The translations under genes were made by a program, and so were the position numbers. From Vanilla planifolia (lineage: Eukaryota; Streptophyta; Magnoliopsida; Asparagales; Orchidaceae): a DNA stretch of 64,000 bases. The stretch covers positions 372,001 to 436,000 of the forward strand of contig JAIUJO010000191.1 in assembly GCA_023846275.1 (NCBI GenBank). Reading direction: 5' to 3'. Positions 1 to 13,700 of this stretch are shown here, piece by piece; the first letter of the stretch is position 1, and each line of letters starts with the position of its first letter. The notes beneath the pieces are model-generated. The model was not told the DNA's origin. It made no database searches and saw only the letters and a program-made list of their open reading frames with translations.

Positions 1-570
1 TGTGTATGCACATGTGTGTACATTTGTGCACTTGTTTTTATATACATGTGCATGTGTAAGTTCATGTTTTTTTGTGTCTATTCGTGTGTGTGTGCTCACA
101 TGTGTGAATTTTTATGTGTGCATGTGCATGTATGAACATATCTATTTGTTTGTGTTGACTGTATTTGTAGGGGTGTTTTCGTATGTAGTGTGTGTGTGTG
201 TGTGTGCTTCAGTGTGCACTAGATTTTGTGTGTGTGTGTGTGTGTGTGCGCGAGTGTGCCAGTGTGTGTGTATGGGTGGGTGTTTATGCGTGTGCCTATA
301 TGTGCACACATGAATGTGTGTGTGTGTTTGTGTGCATGCATGTGTATTTGTGCATGTGTATGTGTGTGTCTGTGTCTATAGATGGGGACATATGTGTATG
401 TGTATATGTGTTTGTGTAAGCACATTTGTATATGTGTTTGTTTGTGTTCATTTATCTTTGACTATGTGCATGTGTGTTTGTGTGCATGTAGGTACATGTG
501 TGTGTGTGGGTGAATGTTTGTATGAGCTCATGTGTTCATATGTTCGTTTGTTTGTGTGTGTGTGTGTTTG

Positions 571-612
571 TGTGCATGTGCGGGTGACTCTGTGTGCATG
601 TGCGGGTGACTC
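571..612 (+). repeat. 22-bp tandem duplication
   Basis: The word CGGGTGACTC with its flanking TGTGCATGTG occurs at 581-590 and again at 603-612, a 22-bp period. It is a local slippage or unequal-exchange product inside the TG-rich array. Confidence 0.85.
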
Positions 613-3600
613 TATGTGCATGTATGTGTGCATGCATGTCTGCATGTATTAATGTGTTTGCATTTTTGTGTATACATGTATGTATGCAATTGCTTATGTT
701 TTTTCATGTGTGTGTGTGTTTTAGGTTGTGTGCATGTGTGTATTTTTGTTCATGGATATATGTGCAAGTTTTCATTGATGTTTGCATATGTGCATTTATG
801 TGTGTGTGGTGTGCGAACATGTGCACATGTATCTGTGCATGCATGTGTGTTTGTGTATCTACATGTTTGTTTGAATATGTTTGTAGACATGAATGTGTGT
901 GTGTGTATGCAAAGGTATGCATGTGAATGTGTTTGTCCATATTTGTGTGCATATGTGTATGTTAGTGTTAGTGTGTGCGTGTGTGTGCATGCATGTATGT
1001 GCATGTTTTTGTGTACATCTGTGTGTGTGCATGTATGTTTGTTTTTGCATGCAAGTGTGCATGTGTGTGTGCATTTGAGCATTTTTGTGAGCATGTGTGC
1101 ATATGTGTGTTTATTTGTGTGACATTTATTTTGTTTGCATATAAGCACATGTGTGAATGCTTGTGCACATCTGAATGTATTTTTTTGTGCGTACATGAGT
1201 TTTGTGCATGTGTGTTTGTGTGTACATGTGTGTGTGTTTGCTTTGTGCACATGTCAGTTTGTTTGTCCATGTGTGCATGTATTTTCCACACATCTATGGG
1301 CATGTTAGTGCATACGTGTGTGCGTTTGTGTGTGTATTTGTGTATGTACATGTGACTATAAATGTGCATGTAATTGTGTACATGCATCTTTGTTTGTGTT
1401 CATGCATGTGAGTACAATTATGTATGTGTGTGTGAATGCTTGTGTGTGTGGCCTTAAGTTCATGTGTGTGTGTGCATGTGTGCATATAAACTTGTGTGTG
1501 TTTGTGAGTGCATGTGTGAGCATATGTGTAGTTGCCAATTTGTGTGTGCATGTTTGTGGCTATGAACATAAGTGTGTTTATGTGTGTATTTTTGTCTACT
1601 TGTATATGCAAGTGCACATGCATGTGTGTGTGCATGCATTTGTATGTGTTTGTGTTTTTGTGCATGTGTGTGTGTCCATGTGTGTCCATGTGCATGTCTG
1701 TGAGAGTGGATTATTGGATTGTGTGTGCTCTTATGTGTATGTGTTTGCATGAGTATATGTGTTCATTTGTGTGTGTGTTGGTCCATGAGCACACATATAT
1801 GTGTGTGTTTGTGTGTCTTTGCTCGTATGTGTGTTCAAGTGTGTTTTTGTAGGTACATGAATGTGTGATTGTGTGTCGGTGTGAACGTGTGTGTGTGTGC
1901 ACACATGTGCACATGCTTGTGTTTGTATATAGGTACGTGCATGTGTCACTTCATGCATGTGTGCTCTTAGCTATGTTTGTGCATGAATGTATGCATATGT
2001 CTGTGCATTTGTGTATGCATATGTGTGTTCATTTGCATGTGTCAGTGTGTGTGTGCATGTGTGTCAATATTCATGTCTATTCTTATGCATATGTGAGTGT
2101 GTGAGCATATTTTTGGGTGATGTCTATATGTGAGTGCATGGATGCATGTGTGCATGACTATTTGTGCATAAGTTCATCTAAGTATATGTGTGGGTATGTG
2201 TGCATGTGCATGTGTGTGCAAGTTTGTATGTGTTTGTGTGCTTGTATTCTTGTGCATGTGTGTGTGTTTGTATGCATGTGTGTGTGACTGTGATTGTGCA
2301 TGTGTGTGCACGTGTTCATGGGTGACCTGTTAGATGTGTGTGTGTGTGCATGCTTGTGCACTGGTTTGAGTGTGTAGTTGTTTAGTTGTGATGTAAGTAG
2401 ACTTGTGTGCATTTTTTTGTCTATGTGTGTTCATGTGTGTTTGTGCATGTGTGTGTGTGTACGTTGTGTGTGTGTGTAGGTGTGTGTGTGTGTGTATGCT
2501 TGTGTGTGTGTGTGTGTGTGCATATGTGTTCATGCATGTACATATGTTATTGCATGTGAGTGTAAGCATGTGAGTGTGTTTGTGTGCATCTTTGTCTACC
2601 TGTGTGCATGTATTTCTATGACCCTTTTCGTGTATGCATATGAGTGTGTGCATGCTTGCCTGCACACTTGTGTGCGTGAGTTTGTGTGACTAATTTTGTG
2701 TCATGTGCATGTGTGTGCTTTATAGGTAAGTTAATGTGTGCATGCATTTTTAGGCATATGTGTATATGTTTTTTATTCATATGTGTTCCTATTAATGCAT
2801 ACACGTGTTTAATTGTTTGTGCCTAGAGGTGTGTATGCAATTGTGTAAATGCATCTTTAGGTGTGTGCAATTATGTATTTGCACTTATGTGCATATGAGT
2901 TAGTGTTTATATGTATGAGCATGTCTTAAAGTATCCATGTGGGTGTGAACATGTGTATGTTCATGGGTGCATGTCTGTGCATGTGTATAGTTTAATGTGT
3001 TTGTGAGTGTGTGTGTGTGTGTGTGCGTATGTAGATTGTGGTGTGTTTGGGTGCATCTGTGTGTGTGGATGTATGCTCGTATGTGTGTGTGTGTGTGCAT
3101 GAATGTGAGTGTGTGTATGCATACACAAGTGCACATGCATGTGTGCATGTGTGTATCTTTGTGTGCGTGTGCATAGGTGTATGCATATGCATCTGCATGT
3201 GCATAGGCATATGTGTGTGCACTTATATGTATGTGTACATGTGCATGTGTGTGTGTGTGCATGCATGTGTGTGCATATTTTTGAGTGCATGTGTGTGAGT
3301 GAATGTGCATGTATTTGTGTGTGCATCTGTGCCTTTGATTGTGTGTATATATAGGTGTGTGTGCAAAAGCACATGTGTGTGTATGTATGTCTATATGTGT
3401 TTATGTGTGTTTTTGTTTGTATTTATGTTTTATCATGTGCATGTGTTTGTGTGCTTGTGCATGTGTGTGTGTATACATGCATGTGTGAATGTGTGTATGC
3501 ATGTGTGTATGTGTGTGAACATGTCAAAGCATGTGTGTGTATGTGTACATGCATATATGTATATGCATACATGTGTGTGTGTGTGCATGTGCATGCATGT

Positions 3601-6600
3601 ATATGTGCATGTGCATGCATGTATATGTACATGAGTGTGTGTGTGTGTGTGTACTTGCCTATGTGTGCATTTGTTTGTGTGCATGTGTCTATGTGTGTTA
3701 GTGCTTGCATTGGTGTGCATAGGTGTGTATGTGTGTGCTTTGTGTGTTCCTATGTTTGTGCAAGTGTGTACATGTGTGAGTATGTGTGTAGGAGAGCTTA
3801 TCTATGTTTGTGCATGTGTCTATGTGTTTTCATGTGTGTATGTGTGTGTGTACATGTGTGTGTAGATGTGGGCACATCAAAGAATATATGTACATATCTG
3901 TGTGCTTGTTAGTGTGTAAGTGTATGTGTGTTGCTTGTGTGTGCGGGATGTCCACATGTACAAACAGCTATGTTTGCTTGTATGATGTCTTCATGTAGGT
4001 GTGTGCATGTGTTTATGCATGAGCATGCGTTTATGCATGCATTTGTGCATGTGTATGTTTGTGCATGCTTTTATGTGTGCCTATAGATGTGTGTGTGTGT
4101 GTATTCATGCATGCTTGTATTTGTACATGTGCATGTGTGTGTTTGTGCATCTATTCTTGAATGCTTTCCCATGCACATAGACATGAGCAAGTTTTCGTGT
4201 GTTTGTGTGTGTGTGTGTGCTATGCATATGTGCACATTTGTGTGTTCATACATTTGCTTATGTATAGGCATATGTTTCTATATATGTGTGTGCATGTTTG
4301 TGTGTGCATTAGTTTGTGCATGTGCATGGATGTGCATCTATGTGTGTGTGAGAGAGAGACAGTGTGTGTGTGTGTGTGGATGTGTTTACACTCTTTTGTG
4401 TGTGTGTGTGAGCATGCATGTGTGTGTATGTGTGTGTGTGTGCGTGCATGTGCATAGGCTTGTATATGCATGTGTAGTTGTGCTTATATGTGTGTGCATG
4501 TGTGTGCATTTGTGTACATGTATGTGTGTGCATATATGTATGTGTGTGCATGTATATATGTGCAACTGTGTGTTCATATGTGTGCATTTGCATATGCATA
4601 TGTGGCTATTCTTAAGTTTGTGAGCATTTATGTGTATGTATGTGCACTTGTGTGTGTGTGTGTGAATGTGTGCATGTGAGAGTTTGAGTTAATGTAAGTG
4701 CATGTGTTTGTGTGCAGGTGTGGTTTATGTGAGTGTATAGGTATTTGTGTGTGTGTGTGTGTGTATTCTTTTGTGTGCATGTGTGTGTGTATATTTTTTG
4801 TGTGAGCATGTTTTTGTGTGTGTTCATGTGTTTGTGTTTTCATGGATGCATATGTGAATGTGTGTGTGTGTGCACATTTGTGTGTCTTTGTGTGTGCATA
4901 TGGGTGTGGCTATGTGTGTCTTTACATGTGTGTTCTTACCTATATTTTTGTGTTTTATATGTGTGTATTGCTATTCACGTGCTTATCTAAAACATTGTGT
5001 GATTGTGTTTGTATGTATATGCATGTGTAAGTATGTGTGTATGTGTTTATGTGTGTATATGTGTTTGTGTATACATGTGAGTGGGTTTGTGTGTGTGCAT
5101 CTCCATATCTTTTTGTTTATGCTAAGTGAGTGAGGGGGTGTGAGTGTATGCTTTGTGTTCATGTGTGTGGGTGAGTGTGCATCTACATGCATGCAAATGT
5201 GTGTGCATAAGTGTGCAAGTGTTTTTGTGGGTTTGTGTGGGTGTCTGTATGTGTGCATCTATGTCTGTGCACTTGTGTGTGTGCTTCTCCACACATGTGT
5301 CTATATATGTGTCAACATGGTCACAAATATGTGCGTGGTGTTTGTGTGCACATATGTGTGTGTGTGTGTGTTTGTGTGTATGCATTTGTGCATATGTGTG
5401 TTCATTTGTGTTTATGCACATACAGGAACATGTGTGTGTGTGTGTGACTGTATGTTCGTGTGCATGTGCGTGTGTTTCTCTGTACATGTGTTTGTATTGG
5501 TGTGTGTGTGCTTTTGTGCATGTGTTTGTATCTATAAGTGAATGTGTGTGTGTTTTCATATTTGTGTGTATTCATGTGTCTACATGTGTACATGCATATG
5601 TGTGTATTTGTGCATATACGTATGTTTGTGCATTTGCGTGTTTTTTATGCATGTGCATCATTGTGTGCATACATCTTAGGATGTGTGCTTGTGTGTATGT
5701 GTATGTGTTTGTTTGAGTGTTTATACATTTGTGCAAGTATGTGCACATTTAGGTGTATTCATGCATGTGTATATGTATGTTTGTGTGCATGTATGTGTGT
5801 GTGAATGTGTATGTGTGTGTGTGACTGTATACATGCATGAAAGTGTGCAATGTGCCTATGGGTGTGATAAATGCTTATGCATGTGTGTGCATGTCAGTAT
5901 GCATATATGTGGGCATCTCTACATGTTTGTTTGCATATGTGTGTGCATATGAGTGTGTGCGTGTGTGTATGTGTTAAGGTACACATATGTGCATGTACAT
6001 GCATTTGTCTATATTCATGTGTATGTTACTATGTTTGTATGTGTGTGTGCATGTGTGTGTGTGTGTAAGTGTGTGTTATTATGCATGTTTGAGTGTGCAT
6101 ATATATTCATGTATGTACATGAATTTTTACGTGTGGGTTTGCAAGTGTGGGTGCATATGAGCATCTTTATGTGCATGTATTTTGTAAGCTTTCTAGATTG
6201 TATGCAAATAAGTGTGTGTGTGTGTGTGCTTACATGTGCATGTGTCTATGTAGTTTTGCATATGTGTGTAAATTTGTTTGTGTGTGCATGTGCATATGTG
6301 TGCTTTATGTGTGTCTTGGAGTGTGCATGCATGTTTATGCATGTGTGTACATGTTTTGCATTCATCTTTGTCCATGTTAGCACATTTATTTGTGTGTTTG
6401 TTTGTGCTCTTATGGGTGTGCATGCAATTGCATACATGCATCTTTGTGTGTGTGTGCATCCTTCTATGTGTGGGTGCATGTTCATGTGTGTAGGTGAGTG
6501 TGTTCATATGTGTATGCCGAAGTGTGTGTTTGTTGGTGCTTATGTGTAGTTGGACGTGTGTGTGTGTGTGTGGTTGTGCACATGCATGTGTGTAGGTGTG

Positions 6601-8554
6601 TGAGTGTGTGTTTTCTTGTGTGAGCAAGTGTGCATGCATGCATTTGTGTGTGTGAATTTTTGTATATTTGTGTGCATGTTTGAAGGGGGATTGTCGATGT
6701 TTGTCTGTGGTTGCATATGTGCATGTCTACATGTGTATTTGTGTGCATTTGATTATGCATGTGTGCACATGAGAACAGCTTGGATGTATGCTCATGTTTG
6801 TGTGTTCAAGATTGTGAGTGTGTGCATGCATGAGAGTGTGTGTGTGTGTGTTCATGTGTGTGAGCACACACGTGCACACATGCTTTTGTGTGTGTTTGGG
6901 TGTATGTTTTTGTTTTTTATTATGTGTGTGCTCATGTGAGTGTTTGTGCATGAGTGTATTCTTATGTGTGTTCATGTGTGTATGATTCTGTGTGTGCATT
7001 TGTCAGTGCATGCATACATGCATTTATGTGCATTCATATGTGTGCTTGTGCTTGTCTGCACATGTGTGTGCATATTTTTTAGTACATGTGTGTGTGCATG
7101 TATTCTTACGACCATGCGTGTATGTTTTTATTTGAGTGTGTGTGTACATCTACATGCACGTGCATATGTGCATACTTCTACATGTATTAATGCATGGGTA
7201 TGTACATTTGTGCATGAGTGTGTGTGTGTGTGTATGCGTGCATGTATGTGTGCATGCCAGTGTGTATGTAGGTGTGCATGCATGTGAATGTGTGTGCCTG
7301 TGTGAGTGCCTTTTTGTATGTGTGTATGTATGTGTGTCATCATGTGTGGGTGTAATTCTGTGTGCATATGTGCATATAAGTGTGCATGTGTGTACATGTG
7401 AATGAGTGTGCATATGCAGTGCATGTGTCTACATGTCTACATGTGTGTGAGTGAATGTTTGTGAGCAAGTATTTTTGTGTGTGTGCATCTGTGTGTGTGT
7501 GTGCACATGTGTGTGTGTGTGGATGTGTGGGTGTGTGCCTATGCATGTGTGTGTGCATGTGTGTGGGAGCATGTTTGTTTGTGAGTGTGTGCATGTATAT
7601 TTGTGCATGTGTATGTGTATGTGTATGTGGATGCACTTATGTATGTTTGTAGGTGTGAGCATTTGTGTGAGTGTGTGTGCATGTTTGTATATTGCATGCA
7701 CATGCATGTGTGTGTGTTTGTCTTTTGTGAATGTGTGTGTATGTGTTTGTTGGCATGTGTGTGTACGTGCAGGCATGTCTATCTATTCACATGTGTACGT
7801 GTGCAAACATGCATGTATATATGTATGTATACGTGTGTATGTGTGGGAGGGTGTAGTCTTGTATGCATGTGTGTGTGCATGTGCATATCTGCATGTGTGT
7901 GAATATGTGTACTTTGATGTGCATATGCATGTATGTGTGTGCATGCATAAGTGTGTATGCATGTGTGTGTGTGAGCCTTTGCACATGCTCATGTGTGTGC
8001 ATGTTTATTTTTGTGTTTTTGTGTCTGTATATGTGCATATGTGAGTGTTTGTGGGTGTGTCTATATGCATGTGTGTTTGTGTGCTTGTGTGTTTGCGTGT
8101 GTGTGCATGCATGTATGTGTCTACATTTGTGTGCCCATCTTTGTGTGAGTGTATTTGTGTTTGTGCCTTTTAGTCAATGTCTATGAGCCTTTGTGTGTGC
8201 ATTTTGAGTTCTGATGTCTATACATGTGTGTGTGTGTGTGTATGTGTGCCTCTGTATGTGCTTTTGTGTGCATGTGTGTGTGGATGGGTGCATGTGTGCA
8301 TGTGTGTGCATGTGATGATATTTTTATCTGTGTGCATATGTATGCATGTGTGTTTGTGCTTTTGTGTGTGTACCTCTATGCATGTGTGCTCTTATGTGTG
8401 TGTGTTATGAGTGGATGCATGCGTGTGTTGTGCAAGTGTGCAAGAATACGTGTGCATGTGTATATATAACTGTATGTGCATGTGAGTGAATGTGCACATA
8501 CACACATATCTGTGTGTGTGTGTTTGCATGTTTTTTTTTTGCATGTATGGATGT

Positions 8555-8626
8555 GTACATGTGTGTATATATGAGTATGTGTGGGTGTGTACATGTGTGT
8601 ATATATGAGTATGTGTGTGTGTACAT
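8555..8626 (+). repeat. 32-34 bp local tandem repeat
   Basis: A unit beginning GTACATGTGTGTATATATGA starts at 8555 and again at 8589. The start of a further unit (GTACAT) lies at 8621. The two full units differ only by small changes, so the duplication looks recent relative to the surrounding array. Confidence 0.8.
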
Positions 8627-9562
8627 GCATAGGTGTATGCATTTGTGCATGTGTGCTTCTATACATATATATGGGTATTGGTGTGCATGTGCATTCATGT
8701 GTGTGCATGCATATGTGTGTATACATGTGCATATGTATGTGTGTGTGTGCATGTTTGTACGTGTGTGTGTATATATGTGTGCATGTGTGTGCATCTATGT
8801 ATGCACATGCATGTGTCCATGTGTTCCTATGATCATATGCATGCTCAAGTGGATTTGTGTGTGTCTTCCTATGCATACATGTGAGTGATAGTGTGTATTT
8901 GTGTGCATGTGTACATGTGTTTGTGTGTGCACTAAGTGTGGTTGTGCATGTAAATGCATGTGTGTGCATGTTGATGCATGCAAGTGTGAGTGGGTGTGTG
9001 CGTGTTCGTGTGTTCATGTGCATTTGTGCATGTCTATAGTTGTGCATATGTGTGTGCATGTTTTTGCATGTTGTGTGTACATGTGTGTGTGTATGTATGC
9101 ATGTGTGTGTGATTGGTTGTTGTTGTGTGTGTGTGAGTTCATGCCTTAGTGTGTAGCTATATTTTATTGTGTTTGGGTGTGGGAGTTCATGTGACGTGTG
9201 TATGTATGTGCAAGCATGTGCACATGTGCATGTTGAAGCAAGTATGCGCATGTGTGCACACAGACGTGTTTGTGCGAGTAGTGTGTGTATATGTGTCATA
9301 CAACCATCCATGTGTGTGTGTTTGCATGCATGTGTGCATGTGAACATGTGAATGTGTGTGTGTGCATGCATATGCAACTATGTATATGTTCTTGTATACA
9401 TGTGTGTGTATTTGTGTGCATGTATATGTTCTTGGCTTATGCATGTGCATGTGTTCATATTTGTTTATGTTAGTGTGTCTGTTTTTGTGCGTGTGTGTGC
9501 ATGTGTTGATGTGCATTCAAATGTGTGTATGTGTGTTTATGTCTATGTCTGTATGCATGCAT

Positions 9563-9582
9563 ATGTATGTATGTATGTATGT
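9563..9582 (+). repeat. (ATGT)n microsatellite
   Basis: A short run of about five ATGT units sits within the TG-rich array. A second, slightly longer tetranucleotide run lies near 22,717-22,758. Confidence 0.75.
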
Positions 9583-10698
9583 GTGTGTATGTGTGTTTAT
9601 GCATGTCTGTATGTTTGTATGTGTACGTGTATGCAAACTATGTATGTAAAGAGAGGTTTGTTTGTATGAGTGTGGGTGCGTGCGTGCATGCGTGTGCTAC
9701 CATACTGTGTGTGCATGTGCATGCAACCACATGTGTGCATGTATGAGTGCATGTGAGTTTATGTTCATGTTTATGGGTGTTTGTGTACATGTGTGTGTGT
9801 GTGTGTTTTCATAAGTTCTTGTGCATGTGCACATGAGAGCAAATGTATGTATATATGTTCATGTTTGTGTGCCAATGCATATGTATGACTATGGATGTCT
9901 CTCTACATGTGTGTGCAAATGTGCATCTAAATGCATGTGTGCTTGTGTATGAAAGTTTGTGTTTAAGTGTTCCTATGTGTTCATGTGCATGTATGCATGC
10001 TTATGCATGGGTGTTTGTGTATGTTGTGTGCATTTGTGTGAATGTGTGCCAGTGTACACACATGTGTGTACATGCGTGTGTCTGTGTGTGTTTTTGTGAA
10101 AATGCATAGGCATATGCATGTTTGTGTACCTATTTACTTGTGTTTTTGCATGTGTGTAAGTGTATGTGTGTGCATTTGTGCATGCTTATGTGTGTGTGTG
10201 TGTGTGTGTGCATGTGTGCATATGCATTTGTGCGTAACTATGCATGTGTGTGTGTGTGCATGCAAGTGTGTATGTAGGTGTTCATGCATGCATGTATGTG
10301 TATGAGTGCCTATGCATGTGCATATAAATGTACATGTGTGAGCATTTTTATGCATGCATATATGCATGTGCATGTATAGGAGTGTGTAGGTGTATGAGTC
10401 TATGTGATTCTATATGTATAAATGTGTGTTTGTGTGTGTGCTTGTATGTGAATGTTTATGTGCATGCATGTATGTACATAGGTGTATGCATTTTCTTGTG
10501 TACATGCCAATATGTATGTTCATGTATTTGTGATTATGTGTATGTATGCATATGTGTGCATGTGTGAGTGTGTGTGCATGTTTACATGTTTGTGCATGCG
10601 TGTATGCATGTGTTCATATGCCATTGCATGTGAAAATGCATATGTATGTGTGTACATTTGTGTATATGTGTGTGTGTGTGTGCAAGTATGTGTGCATG

Positions 10699-10762
10699 TT
10701 TTTATATCATTGAAATTATTAATATACATGTGTTCTTGCACATGTCTCTAAATCTGAGTTTG
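10699..10762. other. AT-rich island inside the TG array
   Basis: About 60 bases break the TG pattern, with words such as TATATCATTGAAATTATTAA and CTCTAAATCTGAG. Composition differs clearly from both flanks. It may be a small insertion or a remnant of the sequence from which the array grew. Nothing in it is recognisable. Confidence 0.5.
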
Positions 10763-13700
10763 CATGTGTGTGTGTGTATGCTTCTGTTTGCATGTTAGCA
10801 TGCATACATGTTTGTGAATGTGTGTACCTATGTGTATATGTGCATGTGTGTGTGCATTTGTGTTATGTATGTATGTGTGTGTACATATGTTGCAGTCTTT
10901 GTGCATGTGCATGTGTGGTTGTGAGCATGTGCATACATGAATGTCTAACTATGTGCATGTGTGTGCATGGGTTTACATTTGTGTGCCTTTGCACATTTGT
11001 TTGCATGTGTTTTCTTATGTGTGTGGGTTGATGTGCATATGTGTGCATGTGTAGGTGTGTGTATGCTTGCATGTGTGTGCATGTTCATACATGTTTGCAT
11101 ACAGGTCAATGCATGTGCTCATTCATGTGTTTGTGTATGTGTATGTGTGTGCATGTGTGTGTGGGTTGTCCACATTCCTATGCACATGTGTACACTTTTG
11201 TAATTTTTTTCCTACGCCTACCTGCATGTGTGTGTGTGAATGTTAGTATATTTTTACTTGTTTGTGTGCATGCACATGTGTGTGTTTGTGAATGTGTGTG
11301 TGTGTATGTATGTCTACATGTGCATGCATCTTTGTGTATGGGCGAGTGTGTGTATTTGTTTAATTAGGTTTATGCATGTGCTTATATATTTGTGTGTTTG
11401 TAGGTGCTTGCAATCATTTGCACATGTGCATGTCTCAATACTTATGTGTTTGTGTGCCTATGCATTTGTGTCAGTATGTATGTGTAATTTCTTTCATGTG
11501 TGATTTTGCATTTGTATGTATGTGTGTGTGCACATTTGAGTGCATGTGTGTATGTGGGTGAGTGTGTTTGTTAATGTGCATATGTATGTGTATGCATGTG
11601 CGTGTGCATGTGTGTGAGCCTATGAGTATGTTTTTGCACATTTACCTATATAGATGCACACATGTGTGTATGTTCATGCATGCGTGTGTGACTGTGTGTG
11701 CAAGTCTGTGTATGTGCATTTATATTTTTCTAATCATGCATGTGTGTGTGTGCGTCTGTGTTTATGTATGATGCATGTGTGTATACAAGTTTCTATGTTT
11801 TTGCATCTATGTGCACATGTCTATGTGTATATTCATGCATCTATGTCTATGTGTGTGTGTGTGTGTGTGGGTTTGTATGTGTGTCAATGTGCATATTTGT
11901 GTTTGTATTTGTGTGTGTGTGTGTGTATACATGCATGTGCTTGTGCATGTGTATGTGTGCTTCTATGCATGTGTGTGCATGTGTTTATGCTTTATTATGT
12001 GTGTGCAGATGTATGTGAGCTCTTATGCTTGTTCATGTGCATGTGTGAGCATGTGCATCCATATATGAGTGTGTCTGCACATTTTCATGTGGGAATAAGC
12101 ATGCATGTGCATGTGAGTGCATGTGCGGGAACAAGTGTCTACATGATCGTCTGTGTATGAGTATGTGCATGTGTGTGCATGCATATGTGCAAGTGTTTTT
12201 GCTTATATATGTGCATGCTTGCAAGTGAGCATCCTTATGCATGTCCATGCAAGTGTATGTTTGTGCATGTGTGTGTGTGTGTGTTTGTAGATGTGGGTCT
12301 ATGCATAAATGCATACATGCATTGGTGTATGTGCATAAGTGCTTATGTGTGCATGCATTTGTTCTTGTGTGTGTGTTTGTGCGCATGTGTACGTGTGTGC
12401 GTCTATATGTTTGTTCATATGTGTTTATTTAAGTGTGCATTTATGTGTGTCAGTGTGTTTGTGTGCATGTGTGTGAGTGAACATGTGCATGGGTGTATCT
12501 GTATGCAAGTGTTTGTGTGTGCGTGTTCATGTACGTGTGTGCATAACTATGCATGCATGCATATGTGGTTGCACATGTGTGTGGGTGTATGTCGTTGCAC
12601 ATGTTTTTACATACTTGTGTGTTCATGTCTTCTTATTTGTGTGTGTAGTGCATGCATGTGTGCATGCATTTGAGCATATGTGTATATAAGCATGCATGTG
12701 CGTGTATGCATACATTTGTATGCGACTTTGTGTTTTTGTGTGCTTGTGTGTGTGGATATGCATCTGTGTGTGTCCATATATGTTTGTGTATGTGTGTGTG
12801 CATGTTCACTTGCACATGCGTGTGTCCAAGAGGTGTGTGTACACGCACATTCAGGTGGGTGTGTGCCAATGTACTGTGTGTTCACGAATGCTTATATGTG
12901 TGGGTATGCATGTGTGTGAGTGTCGATGTGTGTATGTATAAGCATGTTCATGCATGTGTGTGTGCTTGCGCATATACGAGTATGTGCATGTGTGCATACA
13001 AGTATGCACATGTGTTTTCATGACCGTGTGAGTGTAATGTGGATGCATGTGTGTGAGAGTGTTTGTGTTGTGTTTTCGTGTGTGCATGTGTTTGTTTTTT
13101 GTGTTTTTTGTGGGTGTGTGAGTGTGTGCATGCATTTTATGCGAGGGTTCATGTGTACATGTGCATGTGTGTTACATGTGTGTTTGTGAGCACATGCATA
13201 TGTATATGTGTTTGTGTGTGTGTGTGCTTGTCCCTATGTGGTTGTGGTTGTTTGTGCATGTGTGGTTGTGTATGTGTCTACATGTGCATGTGCACATGTG
13301 TGTGTGCACAGCTATGTATGCATGCTTTTGTGTGCATGTGTGATCATTGCTTTATGTGTGTGTGTGTGTGTGTGATGTTCATGTGTTTATGTATGTGGGA
13401 GGATGCATTGTTTGATTATGTGTGTATGTATGTGTGTACATGTGCATGTGTATGTGCTTGTGTGAGCATGTGTGTGTGCATGTGTATATGCTAGTGCTTA
13501 CATGTGACCATGTATCTTAACCACGTATGCATGAGTGCATGTGTGCATTTGTTTGTGTGCCTATAGGCCAATGTTTTTGTGCATGTGGGTGGGTGGGTGT
13601 GCTTGCATGTGTGTATGTGGGTGTGCATGTGTGTGCATGTATGTGATTCCATGTGCTTATGAGCACATGTCTATATGTATGTGAATGTGGGTCTGTCTTC

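Noticed and set aside
8376-9377. 333-codon open frame on the minus strand, and similar frames at 14,017-14,712 (+), 20,352-21,038 (-) and 26,711-27,565 (+)
   Set aside because: They are low-complexity His/Thr/Met or Cys/Val/Met strings produced by TG-rich sequence with few stops. Open frames overlap on both strands, and no domain, codon bias or start context supports a gene.
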